From Haloquadratum walsbyi J07HQW2 (lineage in GTDB: Archaea > Halobacteriota > Halobacteria > Halobacteriales > Haloferacaceae): DNA of 64,000 nucleotides. Made by a program: the position numbers and the translations under genes. Position 1 is the first letter of the stretch, and the number at the start of each line of letters is the position of its first letter. The notes beneath the pieces were generated by a model. It ran no database searches. It was given only the letters and a program-made list of their open reading frames with translations, and was not told the origin of the DNA. Location of the stretch: assembly GCF_000415985.1 (NCBI RefSeq), contig NZ_KE356561.1, forward strand, positions 2,117,159-2,181,158, in the 5' to 3' direction. Shown here piece after piece: positions 18,599 to 28,457 of the stretch.

Positions 18599-19705
18599 CT
18601 AGATCCCACCAGTAGCCATCATAAGTAGTGCTACAGCGATAACAGCGAATAATCCCCCGACAAATGTTTTAATCGTATCTGTACTGAGCGCATTCGAGAC
18701 GTATGGAGCGATTTGTCCGCCAAGGACGGTTGCTGGAACAGTAAATATGACCATATTCCACGGTGTTGAGGCAAGACTGATGCTATGTCCGCCAACCAAA
18801 CCCCCACCGAAGATATGCACAATCGAGGCAAGAACAGCTGTTAACGCAACGACAATATGATTTGTTCCGATAGCAACGCGAACTGGAACCTTTGTTCCAA
18901 GCATTGAGATAATACCAAGCTCGCCAACACCGAATCCGGCTAGTCCCTGGAAGATTCCACCAATACTATAATTCCCGAATCGACGGACGTACCCAGCACG
19001 GGTATATTGATAATTATCACCTTGACGATCAACGCGTGTGACCTGTCCATTTTTATCTGTGCTGACGCCAGCGGGTCCAAGTTTATCTTCATCGTTCGGT
19101 AGTGATGAAACGCCACCATCAGACGCCGTACGGTCTACACTTTGTTCATCAGCACCGTTCTCACCGGATGCGTCATCGTCATGTTCGTGTTCAAGATCAG
19201 TCTGGAACAATAGATATGAAGCAGCAAGCAACGCAATTGCGAGGAGCCCATGGAACAATGGCTCCGGAATAATGAATGACAGAAGTGCGCCCCCAACAAC
19301 AAATGGAATTGCGCCAGCAACAAGTGCGACTGATAGTCGACGATCAACGAGTCCATATTGAATAAACGCAACAGCTGAACTTGAGAGCCCAAATGCTTCA
19401 CTAATTAATCCGACTTTGACAAGCGTTTCAGGTTCAAGTGGGTGAGCGAAGATTGGGAAAATAAAGATCAAAAACGGGACAAATACCGCAGAGCCGCTGA
19501 TCCCGACAGTATTGACCATTGTCGCACCAAGAAGGAAGGCTGGGAAGAGCCACCAGTATTGAAGCCAGTACTCAATGCCCACATTCGTTGGCGTCGGGGC
19601 AACAAGGAATACCGTTGTAATAAATGCAATCGGTGCAATCAGGACGAATATATGCTGGTATCGCAGGAACGACTTCTGAATACCATTGTATGAGACGGAA
19701 CTCAT
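18599..19705 (-). CDS. TauE/SafE-family sulfite/anion exporter
   Basis: 368 residues with about eight or nine hydrophobic helices in two halves, each with the family pattern. The N-half contains MVNTVGISGSAVFVPFLIF and the C-half the matching YSIGGIFQGLAGFGVGELGII. Between them, around residues 172-235, is a long acidic hydrophilic insertion (EHEHDDDASGENGADE...) with no helix, longer than in typical members. The family moves sulfite, sulfoacetate or related anions across the membrane. It is transcribed leftward and followed directly by a universal stress protein gene. Confidence 0.85.
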   Translation of the reverse strand: MSSVSYNGIQKSFLRYQHIFVLIAPIAFITTVFLVAPTPTNVGIEYWLQYWWLFPAFLLGATMVNTVGISGSAVFVPFLIFIFPIFAHPLEPETLVKVGLISEAFGLSSSAVAFIQYGLVDRRLSVALVAGAIPFVVGGALLSFIIPEPLFHGLLAIALLAASYLLFQTDLEHEHDDDASGENGADEQSVDRTASDGGVSSLPNDEDKLGPAGVSTDKNGQVTRVDRQGDNYQYTRAGYVRRFGNYSIGGIFQGLAGFGVGELGIISMLGTKVPVRVAIGTNHIVVALTAVLASIVHIFGGGLVGGHSISLASTPWNMVIFTVPATVLGGQIAPYVSNALSTDTIKTFVGGLFAVIAVALLMMATGGI

Positions 19706-20099
19706 GAATCTAAAATGAATCTAATGTAATTTCTGTCGAAAAAAGCTATTTTACTGTTAATGATGCTAACCGAGGATGATGATTCGATATGAAAGATCTT
19801 GAACGAAAAACAATACTCTGTGGCATGTTATGTCATCCTCTCATCCGCGTTATGCTGTCGAAGACTGCTGAATTGGGCAGACAATAAATGATGTCGTACC
19901 ATAATATATTATTTCGATTCATCAAAATAAAACTTCATATCTGCGGAATATATCTATTATATGATCATAAGACCCGTCTGAACGATTCATTTTCGTTCGT
20001 GTCATAATTACTGATAATTAAGTATAAAATGCCATAGAAGCAACATTTTTTACCTCCAATAAAAAGGTTCTGTGTCGTCTCTTCGTGTACGCACAATCA
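19706..20099. other. 394-base intergenic region, nothing recognised
   Basis: This very AT-rich spacer lies between the start of the TauE-type gene and the stop of uvrB. I see only a 32-codon frame (19789-19887) without recognisable features and several TATA-like stretches that could include the TauE promoter. There is no tRNA, no insertion-sequence end and no strong hairpin. Confidence 0.4.
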
Positions 20100-22202
20100 T
20101 CAATTCGTATCGTTGGATGATGGCGATGCGAGTGGGTCTTGTCCAGGGTTAACCCCGCTTTTTCCATCTTTAGCCTCATTATCTTTCAATCCAAACTCAC
20201 GTTGGAGATCACGGATCTGGTCACGGATATCAGCAGCAAGTTCGAACTCGAGATTTGAAACGGCTGATTCCATTCGTTCTTCAAGTGTCTCAATCTGTGC
20301 ACGCGCTTCCTCTTTATCAACTGGAGTTTCAGTCGTTGTTGTTGTGGAATCACTATCGCTTCCCGGGAGATTTGTCTCACCGATTGACTTTTCGATAGTC
20401 TGCGGATCATATCCGTGTTCCTGATTATATTTTCGTTGGATCTGTCGACGTCGACGAGTTTCATCAATTGCTGCTGACATCGAGTCTGTGACTTCATCCG
20501 CATAGAGGATCACCTCCCCTTCGACATTACGCGCTGCGCGACCCATTGTCTGCACAAGCGTCGTTTCAGATCGAAGGAATCCTTCCTGGTCAGCGTCGAG
20601 AATGGCGACAAGTGATACCTCCGGGATATCGAGTCCTTCACGAAGGAGGTTAATCCCAACAAGAACATCAATCGAGCCAAGCCGAAGGTCACGAATGAGC
20701 TCATGTCGTTCAAGCGTATCAGTCTCATCGTGCATATACGCCACATCAACACCGGCTTCTTCAAGAAATTCAGTCAGGTCCTCCGCCATTCGTTTTGTAA
20801 GTGTCGTGACAAGGACTCGTTCATTACGCTCAACGCGTTCGTTGATTCGATTTAGTAGATCATCAACCTGACCGGTTGCATCTGCTATCTCGATTGCAGG
20901 GTCGATAAGATGTGTCGGTCGGACAATTTGCTCAACTATCTGTTCGGAGTGATCACGCTCATATGTACCGGGCGTCGCTGAGACATACAGTCTCGTTCCA
21001 GTTTTTTCTCGAAACTCTTCAAAGGTAAGCGGGCGATTATCGTATGCTGTTGGGAGGCGGAATCCATTCTTTACAAGAGAATCTTTACGAGATTTATCTC
21101 CTGCAAACTGTCCTCGAATCTGTGGAAGCGTCTGATGAGATTCATCAACAACGGTCAGGAAATCATCAGGAAAGTAATCTAATAACGTATGTGGCGGGTC
21201 ACCAGAGTCTCGACTGGACATATGAACTGAATAGTTCTCAATGCCTGAGCAGTATCCTGTTTCTCGAAGCATCTCAATATCAAATGTCGTTCGCTCTTCA
21301 ATCCGTTGTGCTGCGACGAGATCACCCTGACGCTCAAAGTATTGAATCCGGTCGTTCATTAGCGTTTCAATCTCACCAACAGCTGATTCGAGTTTCTCTT
21401 CAGGAATCGAATAATGCTCTGCAGGGTGGACAAGTACGGCTGGTTCCTCAGAGACAACATTCCCAGTAAGTGGGTCAAGTTTTGATAATCGGTCGATCTC
21501 ATCGCCCCAGAATTCAATCCGGACAGCATAGCGACCGTACATCGGATATACTTCGACGGTATCACCACGGACGCGAAAAGTTCCCTGCTGGAAGTCAACA
21601 TCATTGCGTTCATAATTTAGATCGACAAGTTGTGCAAGGAGTTCGTCCCGATTAATCTGATTACCAACCTCGAATCTGAGAGCCATATCAGTGTAGTTCG
21701 CCGGGTCACCAAGTCCATAGATGGCAGAGACTGACGCAACAACAATGACATCATCACGCGTGAGAAGTGAGCGAGTCGCTGAATGACGAAGTCGGTCAAT
21801 CTCTTCGTTTATTGAGAGATCTTTATCGATATAGGTGTCTGTCTGCTCCACATATGCTTCCGGTTGGTAATAATCGTAGTATGAGACAAAGTATTCTACT
21901 GCGTTATCTGGAAATAACTCGCGGAATTCTTCGTATAATTGCGCCGCTAAGGTCTTATTATGCGCAATGACAAGCGTTGGTCGCTGGAATTCTTCGACGA
22001 CCCAAGAAACGGTATTTGTCTTTCCAGATCCTGTGACACCCAATAAGGTTTGTTCGTCCATCCCAGAGTGAAATCCTGATGCAAGCGTATCAATTGCATC
22101 CGGTTGATCGCCCGCTGGGTCAAAAGGAGCGTCAACACGGAAATCGCGGTCAACCGCCGGTCGATCAGGCGAGAGCGGCCCCGACTCGGAGGTGTTACTC
22201 AT
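20100..22202 (-). CDS. uvrB: Excinuclease ABC subunit B
   Basis: 700 residues, full length. It is the damage-verifying helicase-like subunit of bacterial-type nucleotide excision repair, acquired by haloarchaea. Walker A is [16 protein letters not shown]. The beta-hairpin region shows [18 protein letters not shown], motif II is [12 protein letters not shown], and motif V/VI segments include [19 protein letters not shown] and QTMGRAARN. The C-terminal UVR domain ([21 protein letters not shown]) that contacts UvrC is present, followed by a short acidic tail. uvrA and uvrC are not in the window. The gene stands alone, transcribed leftward. Confidence 0.97.
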   Translation of the reverse strand: MSNTSESGPLSPDRPAVDRDFRVDAPFDPAGDQPDAIDTLASGFHSGMDEQTLLGVTGSGKTNTVSWVVEEFQRPTLVIAHNKTLAAQLYEEFRELFPDNAVEYFVSYYDYYQPEAYVEQTDTYIDKDLSINEEIDRLRHSATRSLLTRDDVIVVASVSAIYGLGDPANYTDMALRFEVGNQINRDELLAQLVDLNYERNDVDFQQGTFRVRGDTVEVYPMYGRYAVRIEFWGDEIDRLSKLDPLTGNVVSEEPAVLVHPAEHYSIPEEKLESAVGEIETLMNDRIQYFERQGDLVAAQRIEERTTFDIEMLRETGYCSGIENYSVHMSSRDSGDPPHTLLDYFPDDFLTVVDESHQTLPQIRGQFAGDKSRKDSLVKNGFRLPTAYDNRPLTFEEFREKTGTRLYVSATPGTYERDHSEQIVEQIVRPTHLIDPAIEIADATGQVDDLLNRINERVERNERVLVTTLTKRMAEDLTEFLEEAGVDVAYMHDETDTLERHELIRDLRLGSIDVLVGINLLREGLDIPEVSLVAILDADQEGFLRSETTLVQTMGRAARNVEGEVILYADEVTDSMSAAIDETRRRRQIQRKYNQEHGYDPQTIEKSIGETNLPGSDSDSTTTTTETPVDKEEARAQIETLEERMESAVSNLEFELAADIRDQIRDLQREFGLKDNEAKDGKSGVNPGQDPLASPSSNDTN

Positions 22203-22371
22203 TGTGAGCTTTTTATAGGTCGATATACTTGAGCGAGTTGGTCAATACGATGGAGATTAATTCAGTTCATGTGAATATGATACCGCTCAATGATCATAAT
22301 TACTAGAAATTCCATATCTCATAATCGTAATGTCCCGAAATACTTTGAGCTACGATGATATATGATATTGT

Positions 22372-22665
22372 ATGAGCCGAGAACAACTGCAGAGTGCGAG
22401 TGAAAACCTCCGTACAGCAAGCGAAGCTGCGGACGGGACTATTCAACGAACGCTATATGAGCAGTCAAACGATATCGCAGAACTGGCGGCGCGCAATCAG
22501 GAAATAAATCAGGGTCAGATTAATGAACGATTGGGTAATCTTCAAACGCTCATAGAAACGATTGAAGATACAGATAACATTTCAGCGGATGTTACTGATC
22601 ATGTCGATCAAGCCAAATCTGACCTTGCGACACTCCGTGGTGACTCTGATATGAGTGATCATTGA
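22372..22665 (+). CDS. Small conserved haloarchaeal coiled-coil protein
   Basis: 97 acidic residues, mostly predicted helix: MSREQLQSASENLRTASEAA, then ARNQEINQGQINERLGNLQ and a C-terminal DHVDQAKSDLATLRGD. I recognise it as one of the short, all-helical proteins common in haloarchaea (DUF7553-like from memory); no function is known. It diverges from uvrB across a 169-base gap with a TATA-like ATATATGATATT shortly before the ATG. No link to repair can be shown. Confidence 0.7.
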   Translation: MSREQLQSASENLRTASEAADGTIQRTLYEQSNDIAELAARNQEINQGQINERLGNLQTLIETIEDTDNISADVTDHVDQAKSDLATLRGDSDMSDH

Positions 22666-22764
22666 CTGTATCGTATTTAATATAAATTCGGTGAAAAAAG
22701 AAATCACATAGATTCTAAAGCAACAGATTACTCGAACAGCCGCTGAGCGAGTTATACAGATTCG

Positions 22765-24267
22765 AGGAGAATACCTGCGTCTGTAGCCGCAGGACAGAAT
22801 AGGATGAATCCGACAACTATTTCGGTTTTTCACAGTCGATGGCAGACTTGGATATTCAATATACCGAATTGTGTCTATACTTTTCATCTCATAACATGTA
22901 ATGTACAGAAAAGATGCTGAATACAACCCGCAGTTACGTTGCACATATTACGAACCACCAACAAGTTCGTGATGATCTCGATCAGTGCGGGTTTTCTGCA
23001 TCAAAACTGTGGAACGTCGCACGCTACTACAGCGAACAATGGTGGAATGATGACGGTGAACGGTGAGATACCCGACGAAACCGAGTTCAAATCGGAGTTA
23101 AAGACTCACGAGCGGTATCCTGATTTACATTCAGTCAAGTCAAGTCAAGTCAGCGAGTTCTTGAAGAGCTTGCTGAAGCGTTCACTGGGTGGTACAACTC
23201 TGATGATGGTAATAATCCACCAGGTTTCCGAAAACATGGCGACCGACATCCACGTTCTACCGTGACGTGGAAGAAGAAAGCTATCAAACACGATGACAAA
23301 CACGAGCAACTGTGCCTCTCAAAAGGTTCCAACCTGAAACAAGGTCGCTCTGACTTCATTCTTGCAGAGTACGAGACACGACCTGATGTATCGGTTGAGA
23401 ACATTCAGCAAGTGCGTGGCGTTTGGAATGGTGATATGTGGGAACTACATATCGTATGCAACAAACATATACCAGTTGAAGATACACCCGGTAATCAGAC
23501 GGCTGGTATTGATCTCGGTATCAAGAACTATCTTGCCATTGACTACGAAGGCGGAGCAAGTGAACTGTATCCGGGCAATATACTGAAAGAAGACAAGCAC
23601 TATTTCACGCGCAAGGAGTACCAGACCGAAGGCGAGACCGGTTCGTCAAAACGTGCACGGAAACGGAAGGCTCAGTAAAAACTCTCCAGACGCAAACGCA
23701 AAGACCACTTCCTGCATACTCTCAGCAAGCATATTGTCCAACGTTGCGTCGAAGAGGGTGTAGCAGAGATAGCCGTTGATGATCTCAGTCTCAGTGATAT
23801 TCGTGAGGATGACAGTGGTGAGTCCCGCAACTGGGGGCACGCAGGCAACAAGAAGTTACACGGTTGGGAGTTCGCACGATTCACCGATCTGTTGGAGTAC
23901 AAGGCTGAAGAACACGGCATACTGGTAACACGGACTGATGAGGAACACACCAGTAAGACATGCTCATGTTGTGGTCAAATCAGCGACAGCAACCGTGTTG
24001 AGCGTGGGCTATACGTCTGTGATTCGTGCGGTGTACCGATGAACGCAGATGTGAACGGTGCGGTGAATATTCGCCGACAGATAACTCAGAGTCCCCCGAC
24101 TGGGGATATGAGTAACGGCTGGTTGGCACAGCCCGGAGTGTTCCTGTTCGCCCGCGAGAGCGGGTCGTTTAATCCGAGAGAACAGGGAAGGGAAGGGATA
24201 CTGTAAACCATAATCTCCCACCGCTTGGGATTCCTGCGTCTTCAGTTCAGGCGCAGGAGGATGTCAA
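22765..24267 (+). mobile_element. Decayed IS200/IS605-group element (tnpB only), copy 1
   Basis: An element of about 1.5 kb carrying a single dead tnpB and no tnpA. Left end: AGGAGAAT followed by a hairpin with arms CCTGCG 22774-22779 and CGCAGG 22788-22793, then a GAATCCGACAACT segment. Right end: a hairpin with arms CCTGCG 24233-24238 and CGCAGG 24252-24257, followed by AGGATGTCAA. Subterminal hairpins and the absence of terminal inverted repeats are typical of this transposon group. The left end is nearly identical to that of the short element at 59.84 kb. Exact boundaries are estimates. Confidence 0.75.
22914..24206 (+). pseudogene. TnpB (IS1341-type) pseudogene, copy 1
   Basis: Read across frames, this gives a nearly complete TnpB. 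The N-terminus is MLNTTRSYVAHITNHQQ then CGFSASKLWNVARYYSEQWW. A first frameshift lies near 23060-23070 (DDGE to GEIPDETEFKSELK). A second lies at an AGTCA pentamer repeated four times (23133-23152), after which VLEELAEAFTGWYNS continues. An in-frame TAA at 23676-23678 follows KRARKRKAQ. The RuvC part (TAGIDLGIKNYLAI), helix DLSLSDIRED and the zinc finger CSCCGQI...CDSCG with NADVNGAVNIRR survive. The element cannot make an intact RNA-guided nuclease. Confidence 0.85.
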
Positions 24268-24282
24268 AATAGCATGCTAATA

Positions 24283-24945
24283 TTAACAGACATTCTTTGG
24301 CTTGATTCCCATCTGCTCGAGCGAGTCGACATATTCAGTATATGCTGCGTCAATGACTGCATCGGCACTGCTTTGTGCACGCTCCCATGCGGTGTCACTG
24401 TCACAGGTCGAATTCAGTGCTGTGATTACACGGTCACGGTCAGACTCAATCGCACTTTTGAGATCACGGAACTCACCAGCCGTTTTTGGCTCAGCGTTTC
24501 CAACAAAGAATCCAATCATTTGACTAACCTGCTCAAGCATAACAAGTGAACGTGCTAGAAGTCCACCGAGTCGAGAAGGGGTCATCTCCATTGATTCTAA
24601 GACATCATACAACTGAGGATCAGTAACTGTCTCTATTTGTGATACATCAGGGTCAAGATTAACAGCACGTTCACCCGCATCAGTCGCGATAACGGTAAAT
24701 AGTGTATCCGGATCCATTTCATCAATTTCATCTGTGTGATGATCTTCAGTTGAATTCTCAGACTCACTCCATGCGTCAGTGACCGTTGAAACTGCATCTG
24801 CATTGACTGCTGCTGCAGCGCGAACGACTGCACCATCCATCTCGCCATTAGTTATAGCATACATTGCTTTTGAGGAACCGAGTCGAGAAAACGCCGTTTC
24901 GTGGTCATCTCGGAGTGTCGCTGCAAGGTCTGAGGCATCCATCAT
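24283..24945 (-). CDS. Conserved haloarchaeal hypothetical protein, probably all-helical
   Basis: 220 residues, acidic, not assigned to a family. It begins MDASDLAATLRDDHETAFSRLGSSKAMYAITNGEMD (in two parts), includes an Asp/Glu/His-rich linker near residues 60-80, and continues with long amphipathic helices such as GGLLARSLVMLEQVSQMIGF. The C-terminus includes AQSSADAVIDAAYTEYVDSL. The SLVMLEQVSQMIGFFVGNAEP segment is hydrophobic but too broken for a sure membrane helix. Its 3' end lies 16 bases from the right end of the adjacent dead element, so the insertion narrowly missed the gene. Product unknown; I judge it real from its length, composition and regular helical pattern. Confidence 0.7.
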   Translation of the reverse strand: MMDASDLAATLRDDHETAFSRLGSSKAMYAITNGEMDGAVVRAAAAVNADAVSTVTDAWSESENSTEDHHTDEIDEMDPDTLFTVIATDAGERAVNLDPDVSQIETVTDPQLYDVLESMEMTPSRLGGLLARSLVMLEQVSQMIGFFVGNAEPKTAGEFRDLKSAIESDRDRVITALNSTCDSDTAWERAQSSADAVIDAAYTEYVDSLEQMGIKPKNVC

Positions 24946-25489
24946 ATAGCCGCCAATTCGAGATGCGACTGTTTGTACCCATCGTTGCCATCAGGACTTT
25001 TTAATTGTAAGCTATTCATCTGTGTAGCCTGCACTAAGTGACCGCGAATCGAAGCAGTTCCAATGTTGTCGTTGTACTCATCAGATACTAGCTTATTGAC
25101 ACGGCTGGACTCGTAGTAATCCAATCGCTCGGGTACCATAACTGTCGAGTTGTGGCTATTTACTGTATAAAAAACGTGACTGTCACGTGAACTACTCAGA
25201 CCTATTCACTCCACTACGCTTTGTTCGCTCGTTGAGGAAATGGAGTTAGCCTGTAAGCGGTTAAATCGTTGAGTGTCCAGTCATGTCCATTTCACTGGCA
25301 GCACACCCCGCCCATTCATCGAAGTGTTTCTGACATGGTCATTAGTCAGTGACTGGATATCAGAGTATGAGTACCGGTGCGTTTTGGATAAGATAGGAAA
25401 GTATAGGCTTCAGTTCATACGACTGTGCTGATGGTGCAAAAGTGATCCCGAACGCACAGATTAGATTTCAGAATTGAGTCGAGACCGAA
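24946..25489. other. 544-base intergenic region with a possible solo IS end
   Basis: I see no convincing gene. A 65-codon leftward frame (24942-25139) has no recognised motif. On the minus strand, a segment ending near 25192 reads TCTGAGTAGTTCAC at its 3' side. It resembles the right end of the decayed element at 46.8 kb (GGTCAGGGTAGTTCAC), with CTCCA/TGGAG half-arms upstream (25205-25245). It may be the isolated right end of a lost IS200/IS605-type element. The evidence is weak. Confidence 0.3.
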
Positions 25490-26356
25490 TTAGTCCGCGC
25501 TACCAGTCTCAATCGGTGCGCCAACAAGATTGCCCCATTCGGTCCAAGAGCCATCATAATTCACGACTTCGTCATAACCGAGCAGTTCATGAAGTGCGAA
25601 CCAAGCAATTGAGGAGCGTTCACCAATTCGGCAGTACGCAACAGTCGTTTCTGAACCATCAATGTCATAATCTGCATAGATTGATTCAAGTTCTTCTGCA
25701 GATTTGAATGTCCCATCATCATTGACTGTGTCAGCCCAAGAAATATTGGATGCGCCTGGGATGTGACCACCACGCTGTGCGGTTTCATTCAGTCCTGGCG
25801 GGGCAAGGATCTCACCGGAGAACTCCTCTGGGGATCGAACATCGACAAGTGGAAGATCCTGGTCAATGGCATTATCAACATCATCTCGGTATGCACGGAT
25901 TGACTCAAATGGACCTCGTGCTTCATACTCAACAGCGGAGTAGTCTGGGACCTCATCGGTTACTGGATAGTCATTATCAAGCCAATAGTCACGGGCGCCA
26001 TTCAATAATCGGACATCATCGTGACCATAGTATTTAAACTGCCAATATGTGTATGAAGCGAACCAATTCGAATTATCACCATAAATAACAACCGTTGAAT
26101 CTTCTGAGATCCCGTGGTCTCCAAGAAGTGCTTCAAAATCCTCCTTATTCAGAATATCACGGGTGGTTGGGTCCTGAAGTTGTGTTTCCCAATTAAATCC
26201 AATTGCACCAGGGGCGTGCGCTTCATCGTATGCTTCGGTATCAACGTCTACCTCAATGAGGCGATGCTCGGGATCATCGCTTTGGAACTCATCAAGTCGG
26301 TCTGTGACCCATTCGGGCGATACTAGTACGTCTTTTGCATAATCATCAGTTGTCAT
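25490..26356 (-). CDS. Thiosulfate/mercaptopyruvate sulfurtransferase (double rhodanese)
   Basis: 288 residues from ATG at 26356 (MTTDDYAKDVLVSPEWVTDRL); an in-frame upstream ATG at 26416 would add 20 residues unlike the family. Two rhodanese domains are present. In the N-terminal one the loop position reads VVIYGDNSNWFAS without cysteine, as usual. The C-terminal domain carries LVDVRSPEEFSGEI, HIPGASNISW and the active loop VAYCRIGERSSIAWFAL, with cysteine as sulfur acceptor. The CRIGERS loop is characteristic of thiosulfate sulfurtransferases. A second rhodanese gene diverges from it across 239 bases. Confidence 0.92.
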   Translation of the reverse strand: MTTDDYAKDVLVSPEWVTDRLDEFQSDDPEHRLIEVDVDTEAYDEAHAPGAIGFNWETQLQDPTTRDILNKEDFEALLGDHGISEDSTVVIYGDNSNWFASYTYWQFKYYGHDDVRLLNGARDYWLDNDYPVTDEVPDYSAVEYEARGPFESIRAYRDDVDNAIDQDLPLVDVRSPEEFSGEILAPPGLNETAQRGGHIPGASNISWADTVNDDGTFKSAEELESIYADYDIDGSETTVAYCRIGERSSIAWFALHELLGYDEVVNYDGSWTEWGNLVGAPIETGSAD

Positions 26357-26595
26357 TACATCTATAGGTATGTGCTGTATTGGTTTAATTCCCACAGCGA
26401 CGGCGTGTCCTGCCAATCCTCCGATTAACCGGGTTTTTTTGCTGGATTATAAATACAACTCACACTAACATAGACGGAGCGAGGAGGCGAAATTAAAAAT
26501 ATCAGTAACTACCAGCAACATGTTCTTGTTTCTCTGACGAGAGTGGAAATACAATCAGTCATGAGGATTAAATTGAGCACGTTCAATAATTCCAG

Positions 26596-27537
26596 ATGGT
26601 GCATTTAGGTATGGAAACAAGAGCCGTCGTCGATATGTCATGGCTCGTCAAACAGATTGATGCAACAACAGAGGTCACACTAACATCAGTATCAAAGTCG
26701 GAGTCAGCAACGAAGTCATGGCGCGATGATAGCGGCGGACCCCAAGATAACACGAATGATGGTGTCGATATAATCCCGGACCAACTTTCGATTGTTGATG
26801 TCCGAGACGCATGGGAGTTCGAGGAGATTGGGCATATTCCAGAGGCGGTGAATATTCCATTTGATTCATTTCGAAATGAAACAGGCGATACTGGGATGTT
26901 ACCCGGACGTGAAAATTGGGAAGATATTCTTACAGCAGCTGGAATCACTGAAACTGACGATATTGTTGCATATGATGATATGCATGGGGTCTTTGCTGCT
27001 CGATTTCTCCTCACAGCAGAGGTATATGGACATCCACCAGAACACCTCCATTTACTCAATGGGGACTATAGTGCGTGGAATCAGCTATATAAAACAATAT
27101 CTGGGACAGGTGTTGAGAGCGCGAACTCATCTGCATACCAAGCAACTGCTAAGTCGGACGTATCATCATCGCCACTCGTTGGATATGAGACAGTGCAGAC
27201 CGCAATTGATGACCCGACAGCTGTGTTACTCGATACCCGTGACCGCTCAGAATACGAATCTGGTCACCTCCCTGGTGCAATTAATCTTGATTGGCGAGCG
27301 GTTGTTGACGATGAGACACGAGGGCTGAAGTCCCCAGGTAAGTGTAAAGATGTGTTTAATTCCATTGGCATAACATCTGAAACACATGTCGTATTATACT
27401 GTAACACAGCCCGTCGGATTAGTCATACCTACATGATTTTGCATTCACTCGGGTACACGGATATTGATTTTTATGAGGGAAGTCTTAGTGATTGGCGAGC
27501 TCGTGATGGAGCAATTGAGACTGAGGACGCAGACTGA
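26596..27537 (+). CDS. Second double-domain rhodanese-like sulfurtransferase
   Basis: 313 residues; ATG 26596 or 26611 could start it. Domain 1 shows the pattern LSIVDVRDAWEFEEIGHIPEAVN and the non-catalytic loop IVAYDDMHGVFAA. Domain 2 shows LLDTRDRSEYESGHLPGAIN and the cysteine loop VVLYCNTARRISHTYMIL. The CNTARR loop differs from CRIGERS in the divergent neighbour, so the two enzymes probably take different donors. An Asp/Ser-rich insertion of about 30 residues (SWRDDSGGPQDNTNDGVD) sits inside the first strand region. The two genes share a 239-base divergent promoter region and look like an old, diverged pair. Confidence 0.88.
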   Translation: MVHLGMETRAVVDMSWLVKQIDATTEVTLTSVSKSESATKSWRDDSGGPQDNTNDGVDIIPDQLSIVDVRDAWEFEEIGHIPEAVNIPFDSFRNETGDTGMLPGRENWEDILTAAGITETDDIVAYDDMHGVFAARFLLTAEVYGHPPEHLHLLNGDYSAWNQLYKTISGTGVESANSSAYQATAKSDVSSSPLVGYETVQTAIDDPTAVLLDTRDRSEYESGHLPGAINLDWRAVVDDETRGLKSPGKCKDVFNSIGITSETHVVLYCNTARRISHTYMILHSLGYTDIDFYEGSLSDWRARDGAIETEDAD

Positions 27538-27584
27538 CTACGCTCACAGCGATACGTTCCGGATGTAGACAGTGACGTATCTGC

Positions 27585-28265
27585 TTACGGGGCAATACCC
27601 ACTGTTAAGAGTGTGCCCCACGTTCGGTATCGATCGATCATTGCTTCACGAGACTCCCAACTCTCTGTTGGAAAATCATCGGCTGGTGGTATTTCAGTCT
27701 CGTTGTCGGGTATTGTATCTTGTTCGGCGATATATAATCCAGCTTCACGGAATTTCTCCCGGTACTGCGTCTGATTCCATAGTTGCATGTTGACGCCAAT
27801 TCTATCTTGCCAGTTGTGTGTGTGCTGTGATTCATCGAAAAAATTGACTGCACAAAAAAACGTGCCACCACTTCGAAGCACCCGTCGAATTTCACTGAGT
27901 GTCTGAAGCGGATCTTGAGAATAATAGAAAGCTTCCATACTCCAGACGTGGTCGACGGCTTCATCAGCGAATGGGAGTTGATGGAAATCGCCATTGATAA
28001 AACATAGCGATGGGTCTTCGGTGTATTCTCGTGCATTCTGCACCATCTCTGGACTTCCATCAAGACCGAAACTTGACCCAATGTCCTGCGTTTCTCGAAG
28101 GGCACGTAGGGCATATCCAGATCCTGTGCCAAGATCGAGAATTGTATCTCCACGTTCAATAGGCATACGCGATAATGCATATTTCGCTGTGTGCCAATGT
28201 CGCTCTTCCATCCCACGATCCCGTCCTGTATTTGCCCACTGGTCGAACTCCTGTCGAATGCTCAT
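27585..28265 (-). CDS. SAM-dependent methyltransferase (class I, UbiE-like)
   Basis: 226 residues. The SAM-binding motif I is DTILDLGTGSGYALRALR, the acidic loop FGLDGSPEMVQNAREY follows, then a motif II region FINGDFHQLPFADEAVDHVW and RRVLRSGGTFFCAVNFF. This is the standard order of small-molecule or lipid/quinone methyltransferases; the acceptor cannot be told from the sequence. The N-terminus MSIRQEFDQWANTGRDRGME is typical of haloarchaeal members. It converges with the rhodanese gene, 48 bases away. Confidence 0.88.
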   Translation of the reverse strand: MSIRQEFDQWANTGRDRGMEERHWHTAKYALSRMPIERGDTILDLGTGSGYALRALRETQDIGSSFGLDGSPEMVQNAREYTEDPSLCFINGDFHQLPFADEAVDHVWSMEAFYYSQDPLQTLSEIRRVLRSGGTFFCAVNFFDESQHTHNWQDRIGVNMQLWNQTQYREKFREAGLYIAEQDTIPDNETEIPPADDFPTESWESREAMIDRYRTWGTLLTVGIAP

Positions 28266-28457
28266 TGTCAGTAATTACCGATTACTTCTATTTCTGTAAG
28301 GTGGTGTCGATTTTTATTTGATATTGGTTCATGAATACTTTAAGATGAGCTCTGTACGCTGATTGTATAATTAGCGGTTATCAAATCGACAATGAGACAA
28401 CACTATGTATGCGAACGACTCCAGTGAAATTAAGTTAGCGGACTCAATGCTACAGAT

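Noticed and set aside
24942..25139. A 65-codon leftward frame upstream of the helical unknown protein
   Set aside because: No motif, and it overlaps the start of the next gene on the same strand; more likely chance or relic.
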